NCBI GenBank assembly: GCA_024509875.1
Contig: JAMPIV010013724.1
Location: 220,001-284,000 of the forward strand
Direction of reading: 5' to 3'
Source: Oreohelix idahoensis
Taxonomy: Eukaryota; Mollusca; Gastropoda; Stylommatophora; Oreohelicidae
DNA length: 64,000 bases
The position numbers and the translations under genes were made by a program. Shown piece after piece: positions 33,331 to 45,092 of this stretch; position 1 is the first letter of the stretch, and the number at the start of each line of letters is the position of its first letter. The notes under the pieces were generated by a model. The model was given only the letters and a program-made list of their open reading frames with translations. It had not been told where the DNA came from and did no database searches.

Positions 33331-33840
33331 TTTGAATGATTAATTTTTCTGTGGGTCGTTCGTTGCTTTTGCTTGCTTGTATGGTGTTGGGTGGAATATC
33401 ATGGAGAATCATTCGCTCTGGTTTTTTCTTGAGAAGTTCTTCGTGTTCCTGTTTTAGCTGTATTAGTTTAGCGATGTCTGCTTTTATTTTTTGATTTATT
33501 GTTTTCATATCGTTTATTATGTCCTTGGCGCTTTGTATTCCCCTAGTTTGTAATCAAGTTCTGTTATTTGGAGCTTCGTTTAACTGCCTGTTTTTATTTT
33601 CTGCCAGTTGTTTTTGCTTTATATTTCTCACCTCTGGTGTAAGTTGTAGGGGTTGAGATTTTATGTTGTGGTCCTGTTTATTTGGTAAGGTATTTGTTGT
33701 TAATTTGTTATTTTGCTTCTCTGTAAGGTTTGTTTTTGCAGTCAGACTCCTTCGGTATTTGTTTGGTGTCCTGGAAAACCGGACAGCCGCGGTACCTTGC
33801 GCTTATGCTCATCCCCTGACTCTCTTTCTCTCTCGTTCTG
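33331..33840. other. Unassigned T-rich sequence
   Basis: Nothing recognised. The short frame at 33284-33508 on the minus strand runs across the edge of the hAT MITE and has no known relative. Confidence 0.5.
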
Positions 33841-33938
33841 TCTCTCTCTCTCTCTATCTCTCTCTTTCTCTATAAGCTTGGATGCACTATTCTCACTGAT
33901 TATTATGATACATTCATGCCACTAGGCCTCTCGTTCTT

Positions 33939-33981
<43 letters not shown>

Positions 33982-36935
33982 ATATGCTTGGATGCACTAT
34001 TCTCACTGATTATTATGATACATTCATGCCACTAGGCCTCTCGTTCTTTGTCTCTCTCTTGCTTTGGCTCTCCCCGTCTCACTTGTCTTGGGTACACTTA
34101 CATCTCTGTCGCGATACCTGCATGTAAATCCGCCTCTCTTTCTCTCCATTCCCCCTCTCTTTGTATCTCTCTGTTATTTTTGAATGCACTCTGTCACGTA
34201 GGGTTTATATTCATTTAATTTCCTACATCTTCTTCCTATTCTTTCACATAAACTCTCTCTTTTAATATCTCTGTACTTTTTTTTTCCTGTGTATTTTTTC
34301 ATCCATTCGTTTTGCGAATATTATTCTCATATAATTCGCAAACTTTACCTTTTTCCTTTCTCTAAAACTGAGAATCGCGCTAGGACGATATTACGTAGAT
34401 GTCAGGGCTGCAGGGCGTCAGAAGGCGTGATAAGTCGGTTCGCTGAACACAGGACGTAGCAAATCGTCTACATTCTCACCGAGCGCGCGAGCTTCTTCTC
34501 GGCATTAGTCCCGGTGAGGTGTGATACTTTACATCTGCACCGGTCAGTATCCAGACATTTGGCTGGAAAATCCCAAACTGACACGGCGCTCACTTGGGCC
34601 ATGGTCAGCTGTAGTGTGAAAACTGCCCTGAAATGGAGTCAGGCTGTCTGGGATTTGAAACTGACACGCGTACATCGTGGTCAGTAGGTGACAGTTACGA
34701 CACGCGTTAAGCGGACGTAAATGTTGGGAGTAGGGGAGATAATTTCGCTTGGCGAAATAAGTTTGGGCCTTTTGTCTGATTTTAAGATATTGGCCAAGTT
34801 TGAAACTTTAATTTCATTCTCGCTCATAGACTCCACAGTAGATAGGTCGCTCGAAAACAGAATAGCCGTTAGCGAAGATCTCAGTTTGTTTCGGCAATTT
34901 GTCGAACTTCTAGACTTCCAGAAATATTTTCAGCATTTTTATTCTTAAGTTGTGCGACTACCTGTAATTCTGTGGTTGAGGTAATTAATATGATAGATAT
35001 ATAGATTTTGTGAGTGTTAAAGTGTTAAATCGCTAAATTCATTTTAATCTATTTCTTTAGCGCAGAAGAGAGATAAAGTGGTAGGCTATTATATTTTCTA
35101 GGGAAGCATTCAGTGGAAAGCAGTAGGAAATTATAATTTCTAGCTTATAACGGCAATTGTAGCTATTTATGAATTTAATTTAACTGCTAATACTCAGTCG
35201 AGTGTATTTTTCTAAACTAACGTATAAACTCTAGAATCGAGCCTCATGAATGATGACGGGATACGCACGTGTTCCTAATTTATGAGGAATGCTGATTTTT
35301 AAATATAACTTACGTCACGGGAAGTTTAAATGATAAGCAAAGCTCTCTGCTTGCAAGTTTAAATGTAAGTTTTAACCAGTACAGATTCTGTTTATTATAT
35401 TATATGTGTTATTTTTCCTCCACACAGTGAAAGTTTTGGGGTGACCCTAACTTTACCAGCACCTAGTAGTAGTTTCCATACTTGTGAAGAAATAGACAGT
35501 CCTTATTTTGAACCACGTGGGTTTTCTCAAGTAACACTGATCTGACGGTGCAAGTTAGACAGAAATACTAATATCCCTATAACAGGTTTTCAAAGACTGT
35601 AATGATAAATACTGGACCTTGGAGCCAGCACTTAATTTCTTCTAGAAACTCTATATAATTTGCTGCCTGGTGGCGTGAATATTAACAATCATTTCCCGAC
35701 TAGATTATATCTTGTGGACAAATCTGTGGTGTGACTAAAGTGAATCCTATACTGAGAGAAGGCACCGACCTGACATTCATCATTTTTTAGAAACCTACGC
35801 TATTGACACTGTGCTCTGCTAACTCCCGCGCCTGGAATAATTGTTAGGTGACTTAATCAGACATTTGAACAAATTTGCATACCCAAGTAGTCGTTCCCGG
35901 AGACTCCAAGTTAAATACGTCTTTTGGAACTGGGGACTTCTTGGCAGAAGACTGCATTTTTTGAGTCTGTGTGAAAATCTAAAATCAATGTGTTCCAAGA
36001 GGCAGCGAGCAAAGTCGTGAGTACCTGAATGAGAAGCCATGGCGGAATGAATGAGTGTACGCTGGTCTGAGTGACATTTTCACTATTATATCTTTGACAC
36101 CCTGTTGCTGTCCTAATTTTTTTTTCAAATCTGCATAATTTGTTGCTAAGGCTAGAGTTCTTGTGTTTTTTTCTTAGGTTAAATCAGATTTTTTTCAAAC
36201 TCTGTGCATATAATTACGAGATAAAACAAAGAAAAACTCTTAGACTCAAACCCTATGTATCTGTGACTCTGGCGCCATCATCTGTTCTCTTAACGGGGCC
36301 GGGCTAAACCTAGAGTTAACACTATAACGGGGCTATCATCCTTGCAACATTTCCTTGATTTTTTATGACTATGTGTATATGTATTTTCCTTGATGTACTT
36401 TCTTTGATGTTGTGAGCCGATTTTTCCTGATAATAAAATCGCTCTTGAACTTAATAATCGTGTTTGGTCAGCTCGTTCTAGATAATATATATATCATTGT
36501 TATAGTTTTCCCACGTCTGTGTGTTTACCTGTCATCACGTGTATGTGCGTGCCTGTGAGTGATAGAAATATACGTAATATGTATATTGGTGTAGTCTGTC
36601 TGACGCTGTAACAACTGTTGTAGAAGATAGGTGAGAGAGAGAAGAATTCTTTTCGCTTTCAGAGACAGCCACTATATCAAATCTATCATCTCACGTGTGT
36701 GGAAATTCTATTACCTTTCACAAACTCTCACTGAGTCTATCACCTATTCAAACCTATTCAGAAGGGACCAAACCTAGTCTTAATTCTCCTATCGGAAATC
36801 TACGACACACTCTAATCTCTAGTTGTCATGATACATGCATGTCGCTCCACCTCTCTTTCTTTCTCACTTTTTCTCTGTTAATTTAGATGCACTTTTACTT
36901 GTATCTCTAATTGTCGTGACTTTGGGGTGTTTCAG
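33841..36935. repeat. Diverged ~107-bp tandem repeat with TC tracts, interrupted by solo LTR
   Basis: A core beginning GATGCACTATTCTCACTGAT and ending CCTCTCGTTC recurs at about 33878-33936 and 33987-34045, nearly identical and separated by (TC)n. More diverged copies lie at about 34088-34140, 34181-34191 joined to 36808-36870 (split by the solo LTR), and about 36886-36930. Joining the sequence across the LTR restores one unit, which supports the insertion call. Confidence 0.8.
34192..36807 (+). mobile_element. Solo LTR related to element A
   Basis: 2.62 kb, TGTCACGTAGGG...AATCTACGACA, flanked by a perfect 5-bp duplication CACTC (34187-34191 and 36808-36812). It is a diverged copy of the element A LTR in the opposite plus-strand orientation. 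For example, the stretch around 35480-35575 is the reverse complement of about 4060-4145. No internal region remains. It is older than element A, judging from visible divergence. Confidence 0.93.
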
Positions 36936-37329
36936 CTGAAATTATCTTTTATTACTGTTCTCACCCATCTTCAGCTATCTTTAGTTAACGTGGTTGAGCA
37001 GGTCAGTCTAAAATGGAGTTTGCCCTGGGAAGGTCAGTTCTCTCTCACGACAAAGTGGCGAGATAGAAGGTGAGTAGTACATCTTGAAAATCTCTCACAA
37101 GTGACCTTTCTGGAAAATACTGGCGCTTCCTGTAGATTTATCTTCGGGGAGACCTAGCTATAACTCTACTTTGGCGATACAAGACCTGGTGTCACTATTC
37201 TGAGATCAGTGCCGCGTGAATGTCAGCAAGTTCTGCCAAAGGTCATAGATATCCATTGTCAACGAATTAACTGGTAAAATATAAGAGGAAGTTTTTGTTT
37301 TATATGCCAAAAATACACACAGTAACATT

Positions 37330-38240
37330 TTTTGATTATATAAATATTCTATAACATAGGACTTCCGCAAGGTTCTGTGCTATTACGTTAATACTGCTCA
37401 ACATCTATATGGACAAAATAATGCCTGAATCAAATCTGGAAGCAAACATAGATCATGAAGAATACGAATCACTGAATGAGTTATTTTTTGCAGATGACCA
37501 AAGCCTAATGTGCGACGATGAAAACAAATAGCTAAACCATACAAATGCACCTAATTCAGCTCGCGGAAGATACGACATAAAGATTAGCACATCAAAGGCA
37601 GAAATTATGAAGATCGGCGAGTCACCAGGTCCACTAAAACATACAAATCAACAACACCAAGCTTAAACAGGTTCCAGAGTTTACAGAAAATGAAGGACTT
37701 GACAGAGAAATTGAAACAAGATGTTAAAAAGCTAGTGATGCTACATACCAACCTTTACAACTACTCAAACATGCAAATAACAGTATGAAAACTATGTGAC
37801 AGCTGATAACTAGTATATTCATACCAGCTCTTTGCTATCAGTGTCAAACATGGTTCCAGAGCACAGAGAGGAAAATCGCATCTTGTGAGATGAGATGTTT
37901 AAGAAAAGCCATTAATATTACCAAGGGAGATCGAACGAGAAATGATGGCGTCATACTAGATCCTGCATCACGTTTATAGAGAGAATTAAGCGGTTTATCC
38001 ATCTCACAAGACTGGAGCTTGATCAATTACCATTACGCCGCGCCAACGACAGTAGAAGATCTGGTTTCAGGACACAGAGAAGATCAGGAGGCAGATGAGC
38101 AAACAACATTTCAGAAATCCTTCAAAGGCATTTGCTCACAGCAATCAATGCCACACACTTGGCTCAATAACGCATACTTCAGCTCTCAACGGATTCCTGG
38201 CAACAATGGGCTAAAAAATAGAGAAAAGAATTAAGAAAGA
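37330..38240 (+). pseudogene. Decayed non-LTR reverse transcriptase fragment
   Basis: Near 37360 the translation gives GLPQGSVL (template-binding RT motif) and near 37480-37510 LFFADDQSLMCDD (catalytic Asp pair). Later frames give CEMRCLRKAINITKGDRTRN (37870-37950), the region after the palm in RTE-type proteins. Stops and frameshifts are frequent. No ends or target duplication are visible. The clade is not certain. Confidence 0.7.
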
Positions 38241-38424
38241 TGAATAAATAGTCGTTATGTGTTGTCATGCTTTATAGGGAGCGGAAATGGAAATTATGAT
38301 GATGGTAATAATGACAACAACTATGATGATGACGACGATGATGATGACGGGACATTTATACATTTCCATATTTGCTCATTATGGAGCATGGGACCACTAC
38401 AGAACGTCCGTATGTGTGTGTGTG
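38241..38424. other. Short (GAT)n-rich spacer
   Basis: Contains a GATGATGAC-type microsatellite at about 38295-38350 and a TG run near 38413-38425. Nothing else recognised. Confidence 0.6.
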
Positions 38425-38620
38425 TATATATAATGTCTCGGGACTGTCTACCCTGCTCTGCAGCGGTGGTCCCACAATGGCCAAACCTAGAGTATAAAAA
38501 TGAGGTCTTCAAAGGTATCAACCTTCGCTCAAGATTACTCTTGGCATAGATACAATACGTAGAAGAATGGTGCTTCTATTTCCGGGAGCATCACCGAAAT
38601 TTTAAGAAAGAAAGCATAAC
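38425..38620. repeat. Dispersed repeat 1, copy 1
   Basis: About 195 bp similar along most of its length to 59620-59815. Shared blocks include CTGCTCTGCAGCGGTGGTCC against CTTGCTTTGCAGTAGTGGTC, and CAAGATTACTCTTGGCA against CAAGATTAATCTTGGCA. Same strand in both copies. Family unknown; no terminal repeats seen. Confidence 0.7.
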
Positions 38621-38890
38621 AGCTGAGATCATCTAAGCTGTCTTGACCTTTTTATCTTCCCGCCCCTTCTGTGAGGAAAAAAGGAATTTGCTCGTATTTT
38701 CTGAGCCCCAAACTGAAATGATTCAGTAAAAAATTACTTTAATAGCTCTGAATTATTATGTATTTTAAATAACTGAGTCATACGGGTGCAATTCACTCAA
38801 TAATGATTAAATGAACTATCAATTTGTATTTACAGATAACAAATTTAATAATCAATTATAGTTAGTTACCCACAAAGTAACTAACTATAA
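38621..38890. other. Unassigned AT-rich sequence
   Basis: Nothing recognised apart from a short inverted repeat around 38855-38905 (TTAATAATCAATTATAGTTA with TAACTATAATTGATTAATAA). Confidence 0.5.
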
Positions 38891-40310
38891 TTGATTAATA
38901 AATCTGAATATCAAACATTAAATAGAGAAATAAAGAGGAAATGCAGCGTGGCTAAAGAGGAATGGCTCAACGCGCAATGCAGAGAAATCGAGAACAACAA
39001 AAACAGTGATAATAAAACTATGCACAAAAAAGTAAGAGAAATATCAGGGCAGTGTACCTGCATTCAAACAGGATGTATAAATTCAAAGGAAGAAAATATT
39101 CTAATGGACAAGGAAGATATTTTATATAGATGGTCAGCATATTCTCTGATTGGCTGTTGCTCTGTCAGCGGGCATGACTAATGTTCTATTTTTAGATCCT
39201 GACTGAGCAACACCAAAATGGCTGCCCATGCTATATTGTGGTAGAAGGTACAGAACAACCGACAAAATGGCGATGGACAACAGACGAATTGACGATGGCG
39301 CTGTCACATTAGGATAATAAGGAACATATATTGGGAGCAGGAATCCGCGATCAGATTTGAAGAACTAAGTGAATTCAGAGCAATTGAAAGAGGAGTTAGA
39401 AAGGGATGTGTGTTATCACCTGATCTTTTTAACATATACAGCGAGACGATACTTCAAAACATTAAATACCTCGAGGGAATTAAAGTCGGAGGACGGAATA
39501 TCAACAATCTTAGATATGCAGATGACACCGTTTTAATAGCTGAGTCAGAGGAAAATCTACAAATCATTCTAGACAAAGAAGTGAAAGAGAGCAAGTTGAA
39601 AGGATTATCTTTGAATGTCAGCAAAACTGTATGCATGGTAGTTTCTAAGAAAATACAAATACCAGTATGCTCTTTGAACAGCAAAAGAGAAAAAATCAAA
39701 CAAATCAATCTCTTTAAATATTTAGGTACACGTTGACATCAGATGGCAGATGTGACACTGAGGTAAAGAAAAGGATCGCCATGCCCAAAGAAGCCTTTAC
39801 TAGGATGAGCAACGTAATGAAAAACAGAAACATCACCATAAGCACAAAAAATTAGCTTACTAAGGGGCTACGTGTGGTCCGTTCTTTTATATGGATGCGA
39901 ATATTGGAAAATGAGTAACCAAATGGTGAAAAAACTGGAGGCAGCGGAAATGTGGTTTTTGAGAAGAATACTGAGAATATCGTGGACAGAGAAGAAAACA
40001 AATGCCGAGGTATTGACAGTTGCGGGTGTTAATAGATCGCTCATCAAAACCATCAGGAAAAGACAAATGACATTTATGGGACATATTAACAGAAGAGGAG
40101 GTGTGGAGGAATTAATCTTCTGTGGGAAAATACCAGGTAGGAGAGGAAGAGGAAGGCAGAGAAAGATGTATGTGGAAAGCTTAAACAACTGAGCAACAAA
40201 CAACATCATGGGCAACAACAACCTCATTAGACTATCAAAAGAGAGAAAAGATCGCCAATGTCTGTTTCAGACCAAGCACCCGAAGAAGAAGACCCACAAA
40301 GTTAAAATAG
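38891..40310 (+). pseudogene. Decayed RTE-like retrotransposon RT
   Basis: In order: linker region YQTLNREIKRKCSVAKEEWL (38910-38990), a break with foreign sequence at about 39130-39345, then RT with RGVRKGCVLSPDLFNIYSE, LRYADDTVLIAESEENL (catalytic Asp pair near 39515-39527), NLFKYLGT, and the C-terminal region VLLYGCEYWKMSNQMVKKLE and GRRGRGRQRKMY (39880-40190). Frameshifts occur near 39735 and 39860. The endonuclease is absent. A short GAAGAAGAAG run near 40284 may be the tail. Related in layout to RTE-A and RTE-B but from a different family. Confidence 0.85.
39149..39219. repeat. Imperfect inverted repeat inside RTE-like pseudogene
   Basis: GGCTGTTGCTCTGTCAG on the left pairs with CTGACTGAGCAACACC on the right. 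It sits in the segment that interrupts the RT frame, so it may be one end of a small inserted element. No target duplication seen. Confidence 0.4.
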
Positions 40311-40892
40311 AGTTGTTTATGAACAAATGAAGCACTAATGTTTTCATCACTGGTAGTGACTTTAAAGTGGTTATCGTTAAAAAAAAGTTCTTTTGCTTGG
40401 CCTGACTGTAATACTTAACTAGCAAGGTGTTGACGATGATTTGTTGTTGGTGTTGGGGTCCGTCACTGGTGGTTCCCAAGGGTGTTGTTGACTGTTCCGT
40501 CATTCGTCAAATTCTATGGCAGTAGCACGTCCCTGGAGGTAATGCTGGGGGTAACAACTCCAATTGTCAAGGCACGCGTCTTCAAGACCCGTCTGATGCA
40601 CAGGTCTAGCGTAGATTGCTGGCAACTTTAACCACACACGTGAACTACAAACTGAGAGAAAACAATTGTTTCTTCTAAGTATAAGGTCTCCTGACATGAG
40701 AATCATGCGCCCTCCACGTCCATTCCACCATTTCAACTTCCTCGGAAACTTTACCCTCCTTGAGCATTAATGTTAAACCCGTGAGTCGGATGAAAGTGCG
40801 TTTGGAAAGCGGAAAACGACAGTTGCATTATTTAAGCGTGTTTGAATTTACGCATAAACTTATTAAAATTTTAATATAATAAATATGTACAC
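40311..40892. other. Unassigned sequence
   Basis: No gene or element recognised. The frames here are short and overlap on both strands. Confidence 0.5.
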
Positions 40893-41165
40893 CAAGATGT
40901 CATCATCACCCACTCCTTCCTCCACATGAAGCTTGGGGCTACCTCTGCTTTTGGGTTCATTGTGAGGAAACCCGCGCGAAGCAGTCACCAGCTCTTGTAG
41001 TGTTAGTTCATGTATCGAATCATTTTATATGCTGATGTCACCAGCCTCTTTTGAATTTGTACATCAACAAAAAATGATAAAATGTACACATTACAACTTA
41101 CCCCGATTATCGTGAATAAATTTACAGACTTCTTGCACAGGAAAAAACTTAAGAATAGTGTCGGG
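40893..41165. repeat. Dispersed repeat 2, copy 1
   Basis: Similar to about 60705-60955. Shared features in the same order are TCATCATCACCCACTCC, the AACCCGCGCGA block, CAGCTCTTGTAGTG, GTTCATG, TGATGTCACCAGCCT and CTTGCACAG. Both copies are diverged; the family is unknown. Confidence 0.6.
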
Positions 41166-41207
41166 CCACTGATTGTAGAGGCCGTCTTACATGTGGTCGG
41201 GGTATTC

Positions 41208-41928
41208 TTCTTCTTCTTTGATCTATAACCGCCAACCGCCAAAGCAGTCAGCGGCCATCACGCCTGGTGGCGTCTTGTAGGGCAGCAAACAAATTGATTC
41301 CACTTTGCTCGGTCGGCGGCCATCCTTCGTACAGTGCCCCAACTCTGGTTCATTCTTTGCATCTCGGCTTCCACAGTTCTCCGCCAAGTTGTTTTTGGTC
41401 GGCCTCTCTTTCGCTTTCCCTCGGGGGTCCATAGCATAGCTGTTCTTGTGATGGTAACAGGGTCCCTTCTGAGGACGTGGCTAACCCAACTCCAGCGTCT
41501 GCCAGCTATGATGGTGTGCATGTCCTCCTGGTTACTCCGAATAAGTAGTTCTTGGTTGCTGATGGTGTTTGGCCAAAAGATTCGGAGAATTTTCCTTAGG
41601 CAGATTGTGTGGAAGGAGGACAGTTTCGACATTTCCTTCTCTGTTACTCTCCAACATTCCGCACCATAGAGAAGCACAGAAAGTACACAGCTCTCATACA
41701 GTCTTAATTTGGTGTTTGTGCTGTACTGGGAAGACTTCCAAATGTTGTTGAGAATAGCAAAGGATGTTCTCGCTTTATTCATTCTGTTGTTAATGTCCTT
41801 GCTTGTTCCGCCGTCAGGTGTTACTTTGCATCTTAGGTAAGTAAATGTGTCTGTCTGTTCTAACTTCTGGTTCCTTACTGTTATTGGCTAAGGATTGCCC
41901 ACATTTAGTGTCATGACCTCTGTCTTCT
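41208..41928 (-). pseudogene. RTE-B reverse transcriptase, 3' half and tail
   Basis: Minus strand. The translation gives TFTYLRCKVTPDGGTSKDIN, then from the Met at 41782 MNKARTSFAILNNIWKSSQY, VLSVLLYGAECWRVTEKEMS, RKILRIFWPNTISNQELL, SWVSHVLRRDPVTITRTAML and GRPKTTWRRTVEAEMQRMNQ. This matches the post-catalytic half of RTE clade RTs such as schistosome SR2-type elements. An (AAG)n tail lies at about 41208-41220. The 5' half is at 55558-57500. The frame carries a stop (TAG) near 41888, and CTTCT at 41924-41928 is the element C target duplication. Confidence 0.92.
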
Positions 41929-43532
41929 TGTGACGTATGAAAATCGGACCTCTCTTTCTTTAATCCTTCAGTCCCCCTTTTCTCTCTTACAACTAAACAA
42001 CTCGAGTCATTCCCACGATTGCTGGTTTGGTATGCCATAAGTTATCTGGACATCCGCCCTTTTGTTGTCTTCTCTCGAGGGCGATTAAAATAAAACTATT
42101 TCGGTATCTCTTACTGACATTCCCACAGAGAGGCAGACCACCAGAGATCAGGTTGCGATGTCAAGCCGAGGTTTGAAACCTCTGTTTAACACCTGATAAT
42201 AGAATGGACGAAGATTTCGCAGGTGCGTTTGCCAGTCATGGGAACATGGGCCGATTCAGTATATTAACACAGTTTTAGAAAACTCTTTATCAGTCTGGCC
42301 CCAGGAATTGGTGATATCTTCTAGCGCGAATCTTGGAGTTTTATATAAAGATAATTCCTTTTAGATTTCGTGGAGAGTGTCAATTTTTCCTTGTGTGGCG
42401 GTAATCATATATATATATATTAGAATTTGGAGTGCCTTAACGTGTTAATGTTTTCACTGGGATTTCTGTGTTTATTAAATAAGCATATTAAATAGTTCCA
42501 GCTGTATAAGTAAATTTAATTTCTTGCTATTCCCCCAGTAAGAGACGCTTTAAATTAATTAATATACGCTAGGCGACTGATAATTAGAGATAAATATACT
42601 TTTATTCTTCATGCGTAATTTTGTGTATTACTAGAGTTTGTGGGCTTTAAATATAATTTAATACCGGAGTGATCTAGAGGTCTTACCTAACGAGTGTAGA
42701 ATATAATAATGATGTCATTGTAAAAATGTTTCTTTTTTCTACATCCAGGCGATCAACCCTGCGATCTAGCGGTCTGAATAGCTCCAGAAACATTCTTAAA
42801 ATATTATTGGGTCCTAGATTTGGACCTGTGCGGTTCTCTTGTGGTTTTTCTTACAGAGAGAAAGTCCCCACATATAAACATTTTAAAGAATATAAAAATC
42901 AGAACTGGACAAGAAATTACCCAGATTGTTCACAGCAAATCTGATCCGCCTGTGGTGGCCAAATATCTATATATAAACATTGTTTCCAGAATATTGACTA
43001 TCGTAGTTTTTTTCTTTTCTCAAGTGGATTTATCCAGAAAAAGGAATACTTGGGTCCATAACCGGCACCCAACCCCAGAGTGAGAGATAAAAACAGATAG
43101 GAGATCCTTTGCTTATCCTTATTGGTTTTCTAACAGTGTACCCACCAGACATTTTCCTTAAAATATCGGATATCTGTGTGCTGCCCATGGTGAACATTTT
43201 TGATCGCAATATATATTTACCTGCATTACCTGACGTGAACTTTTTGACACATAATATTAGCATTATTTAAGCGGACGTTCCCCATTAGGAAAAAATAATC
43301 ATTCTTGGAGGAACTGGGGTCCCTTGGATAGCACCACCCTGAAATATGTCAAAGATACACAGATGTGTTAAAGAGTAGTAGGTAAGTGTGATTGCTGAAT
43401 ACTTGTGGCCACAGACTGACAGACTGTAAGAAAGAGAAATGAATATTTCATATTTTGTATAATCATTATACTCACTTCAGTCTTTTCGGGTTCGCAAATA
43501 CTGTTATATCATTTTCTTGTCTTCTTGTTTCT
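41929..43532 (+). repeat. Left LTR of element C, first part
   Basis: Starts TGTGACGTATGAAAATC, much like the related solo LTR (TGTCACATATGGAAAT at 61701). Positions 42194-43532 match 53480-54977 closely. The first 265 bp have no counterpart in the right LTR. The second part is at 47691-48270. Confidence 0.9.
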
Positions 43533-43639
43533 AACGCGTGGCTCTGTGCAGGACGTGAGGATTCCTTGGGTGAGCCCAGAACCAGAGCACAGCATTGTGC
43601 AAGCTCTGCATAGTTGGAGAGCCCCCTGGATGACGGGGA

Positions 43640-43963
43640 ATGCACAGTGTGCTACCCCACCTGTCCCCAACTGCTAACTTAGAACCAGAAGTGGGGTCCT
43701 CTGTATGCGTGCCAGGCCAGGATAAAATGCCTGGGAAAGAGACTGGAGCTCAGAACTCCCTAACTCAAAGTTGCAGGATGGCAGGAAAGACAGGGCTATT
43801 TGAAGATAATGCAACCATATTTTCACCATACGAGCTCGGACGCCGCCTCGGTAAACAAGGTCCGCGCAGAGCAGTGACACCCCCAGGCTGCTTGCGAATA
43901 GTCTACTACTGGGAACATAAACAGATTAGGGATGAGCCCACTCTCCCGTTGAACAGGTGCTAA
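43640..43963 (+). CDS. Possible ORF1-position frame, unassigned
   Basis: 107 codons in the position where ORF1 of a non-LTR element would lie, upstream of ORF2. No zinc knuckle, RRM or coiled coil is visible, and the length is short for a typical ORF1. It may be part of the 5' UTR. Confidence 0.25.
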   Translation: MHSVLPHLSPTANLEPEVGSSVCVPGQDKMPGKETGAQNSLTQSCRMAGKTGLFEDNATIFSPYELGRRLGKQGPRRAVTPPGCLRIVYYWEHKQIRDEPTLPLNRC

Positions 43964-44031
43964 AGTCATAGATACTGGGCCAGAAGGCGCACCGGAAACC
44001 ACAGTATCACGCAACTCGCTTTTTTTTTTCT

Positions 44032-45092
44032 ATGGAGAGTACACCGTCAAATAAATCTCGTACTGGTGCTCGCCCTGTGGAGCTCCACCAGGCAGGTGCA
44101 GTGCCGGGCTCTGAGCCTCGACAGAGCCCACCCTCAGCTACTGGAGGACCCTCTAGACCGTCTTGTGGAGTCAGCAGACGGCGGAGGAGAACTACTGACC
44201 AAAACAAAACAGAAAAAGAGAAACCCAGAGTGCCACTTGTCATGATGCACTGGAATGCAGAGGGAGTGAACAGCAAGCAGGCTGGATACAGCAAAAAGAC
44301 AGAGCTGGAAAACATCTTGTATGAGAAGCAAGTCAGTGTTTGCTGTATCCAAGAGACTCACTTGAAAGCAGATCAAACCTTTAAAATAAGGGGATATCAA
44401 TGCTTCAGATCCGACAGAAAAGATAGACGAAAAGGAGGAGTACTTACTCTTGTAAGGAATAACATTCCTGCACACGAAAGGAAACCTTCATGGATGGAGC
44501 AGAATATCAGCTGTTGCAGATAAAGGTAGACAAGATGGAAATAGAACTCCTGAACTATTACTGTCCGAACAACAAACCCCTGAGTCTCAGCTCTATACAG
44601 GTACCAGCCACCAACTTTATAGCAGTTGGAGACTTTAATAGCCACTCCCAGAGCTGGGGCTATAACCATCTGGATCACAGAGGTGAAGAGGTTGAAACTT
44701 GGCAAGATGATCACTCCCTAATCCTAGTCAATAATGCCACAGATACTCCTACCTTCTACTCCAGAGGATGGCACACAACTTCAACACCAGATCTTGCCTT
44801 CTCCACACCAGATATAGCTGGATCTATTAGTAGAGAAGTAGGAGACCAACTAGGGGGAAGCGACCATCGCCCAATCTTTCTTACTGTCCAGAGTGCAACT
44901 CTCAGTACAGGCCCAGCCATTACAAGATGGAACTACACAAAAGCCAACTGGGGTTTATTCAGGCATCAGGTGAACACGCTGCTGTCTACCCTCAAGGTAC
45001 AGAACAGAGACATTAATGAAGTGGTAAAAGACTTCAACAGATGCATACTACAAGCTGCAAAAGAAACCCATTCCCAAAGGATGCCGGCGTAA
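44032..45092 (+). pseudogene. ORF2 endonuclease of nested I/Jockey-like element
   Basis: The frame starts at 44032 with a Pro/Ser/Arg-rich leader. Endonuclease begins at VMMHWNAEGVNSK, then VCCIQETHLKAD (metal-binding Glu), KGGVLTLVRNN, and after a frameshift near 44480 ELLNYYCPN, FIAVGDFNSHSQSWG (near 44625-44660) and QLGGSDHRPIFL (near 44850-44880). These are all APE-type catalytic motifs. A second frameshift near 45065 leads into the linker and RT. Confidence 0.9.

Noticed and set aside
33663..33925. Leu/Ser-rich hydrophobic frames
   Set aside because: They run through the TC-rich tandem repeat and shift frame between near-identical units.
42726..42944. 72-codon frame repeated at 54016-54234
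   Set aside because: Both are inside the left and right LTRs of element C; a decayed version is in the solo LTR, so it is not a conserved gene.
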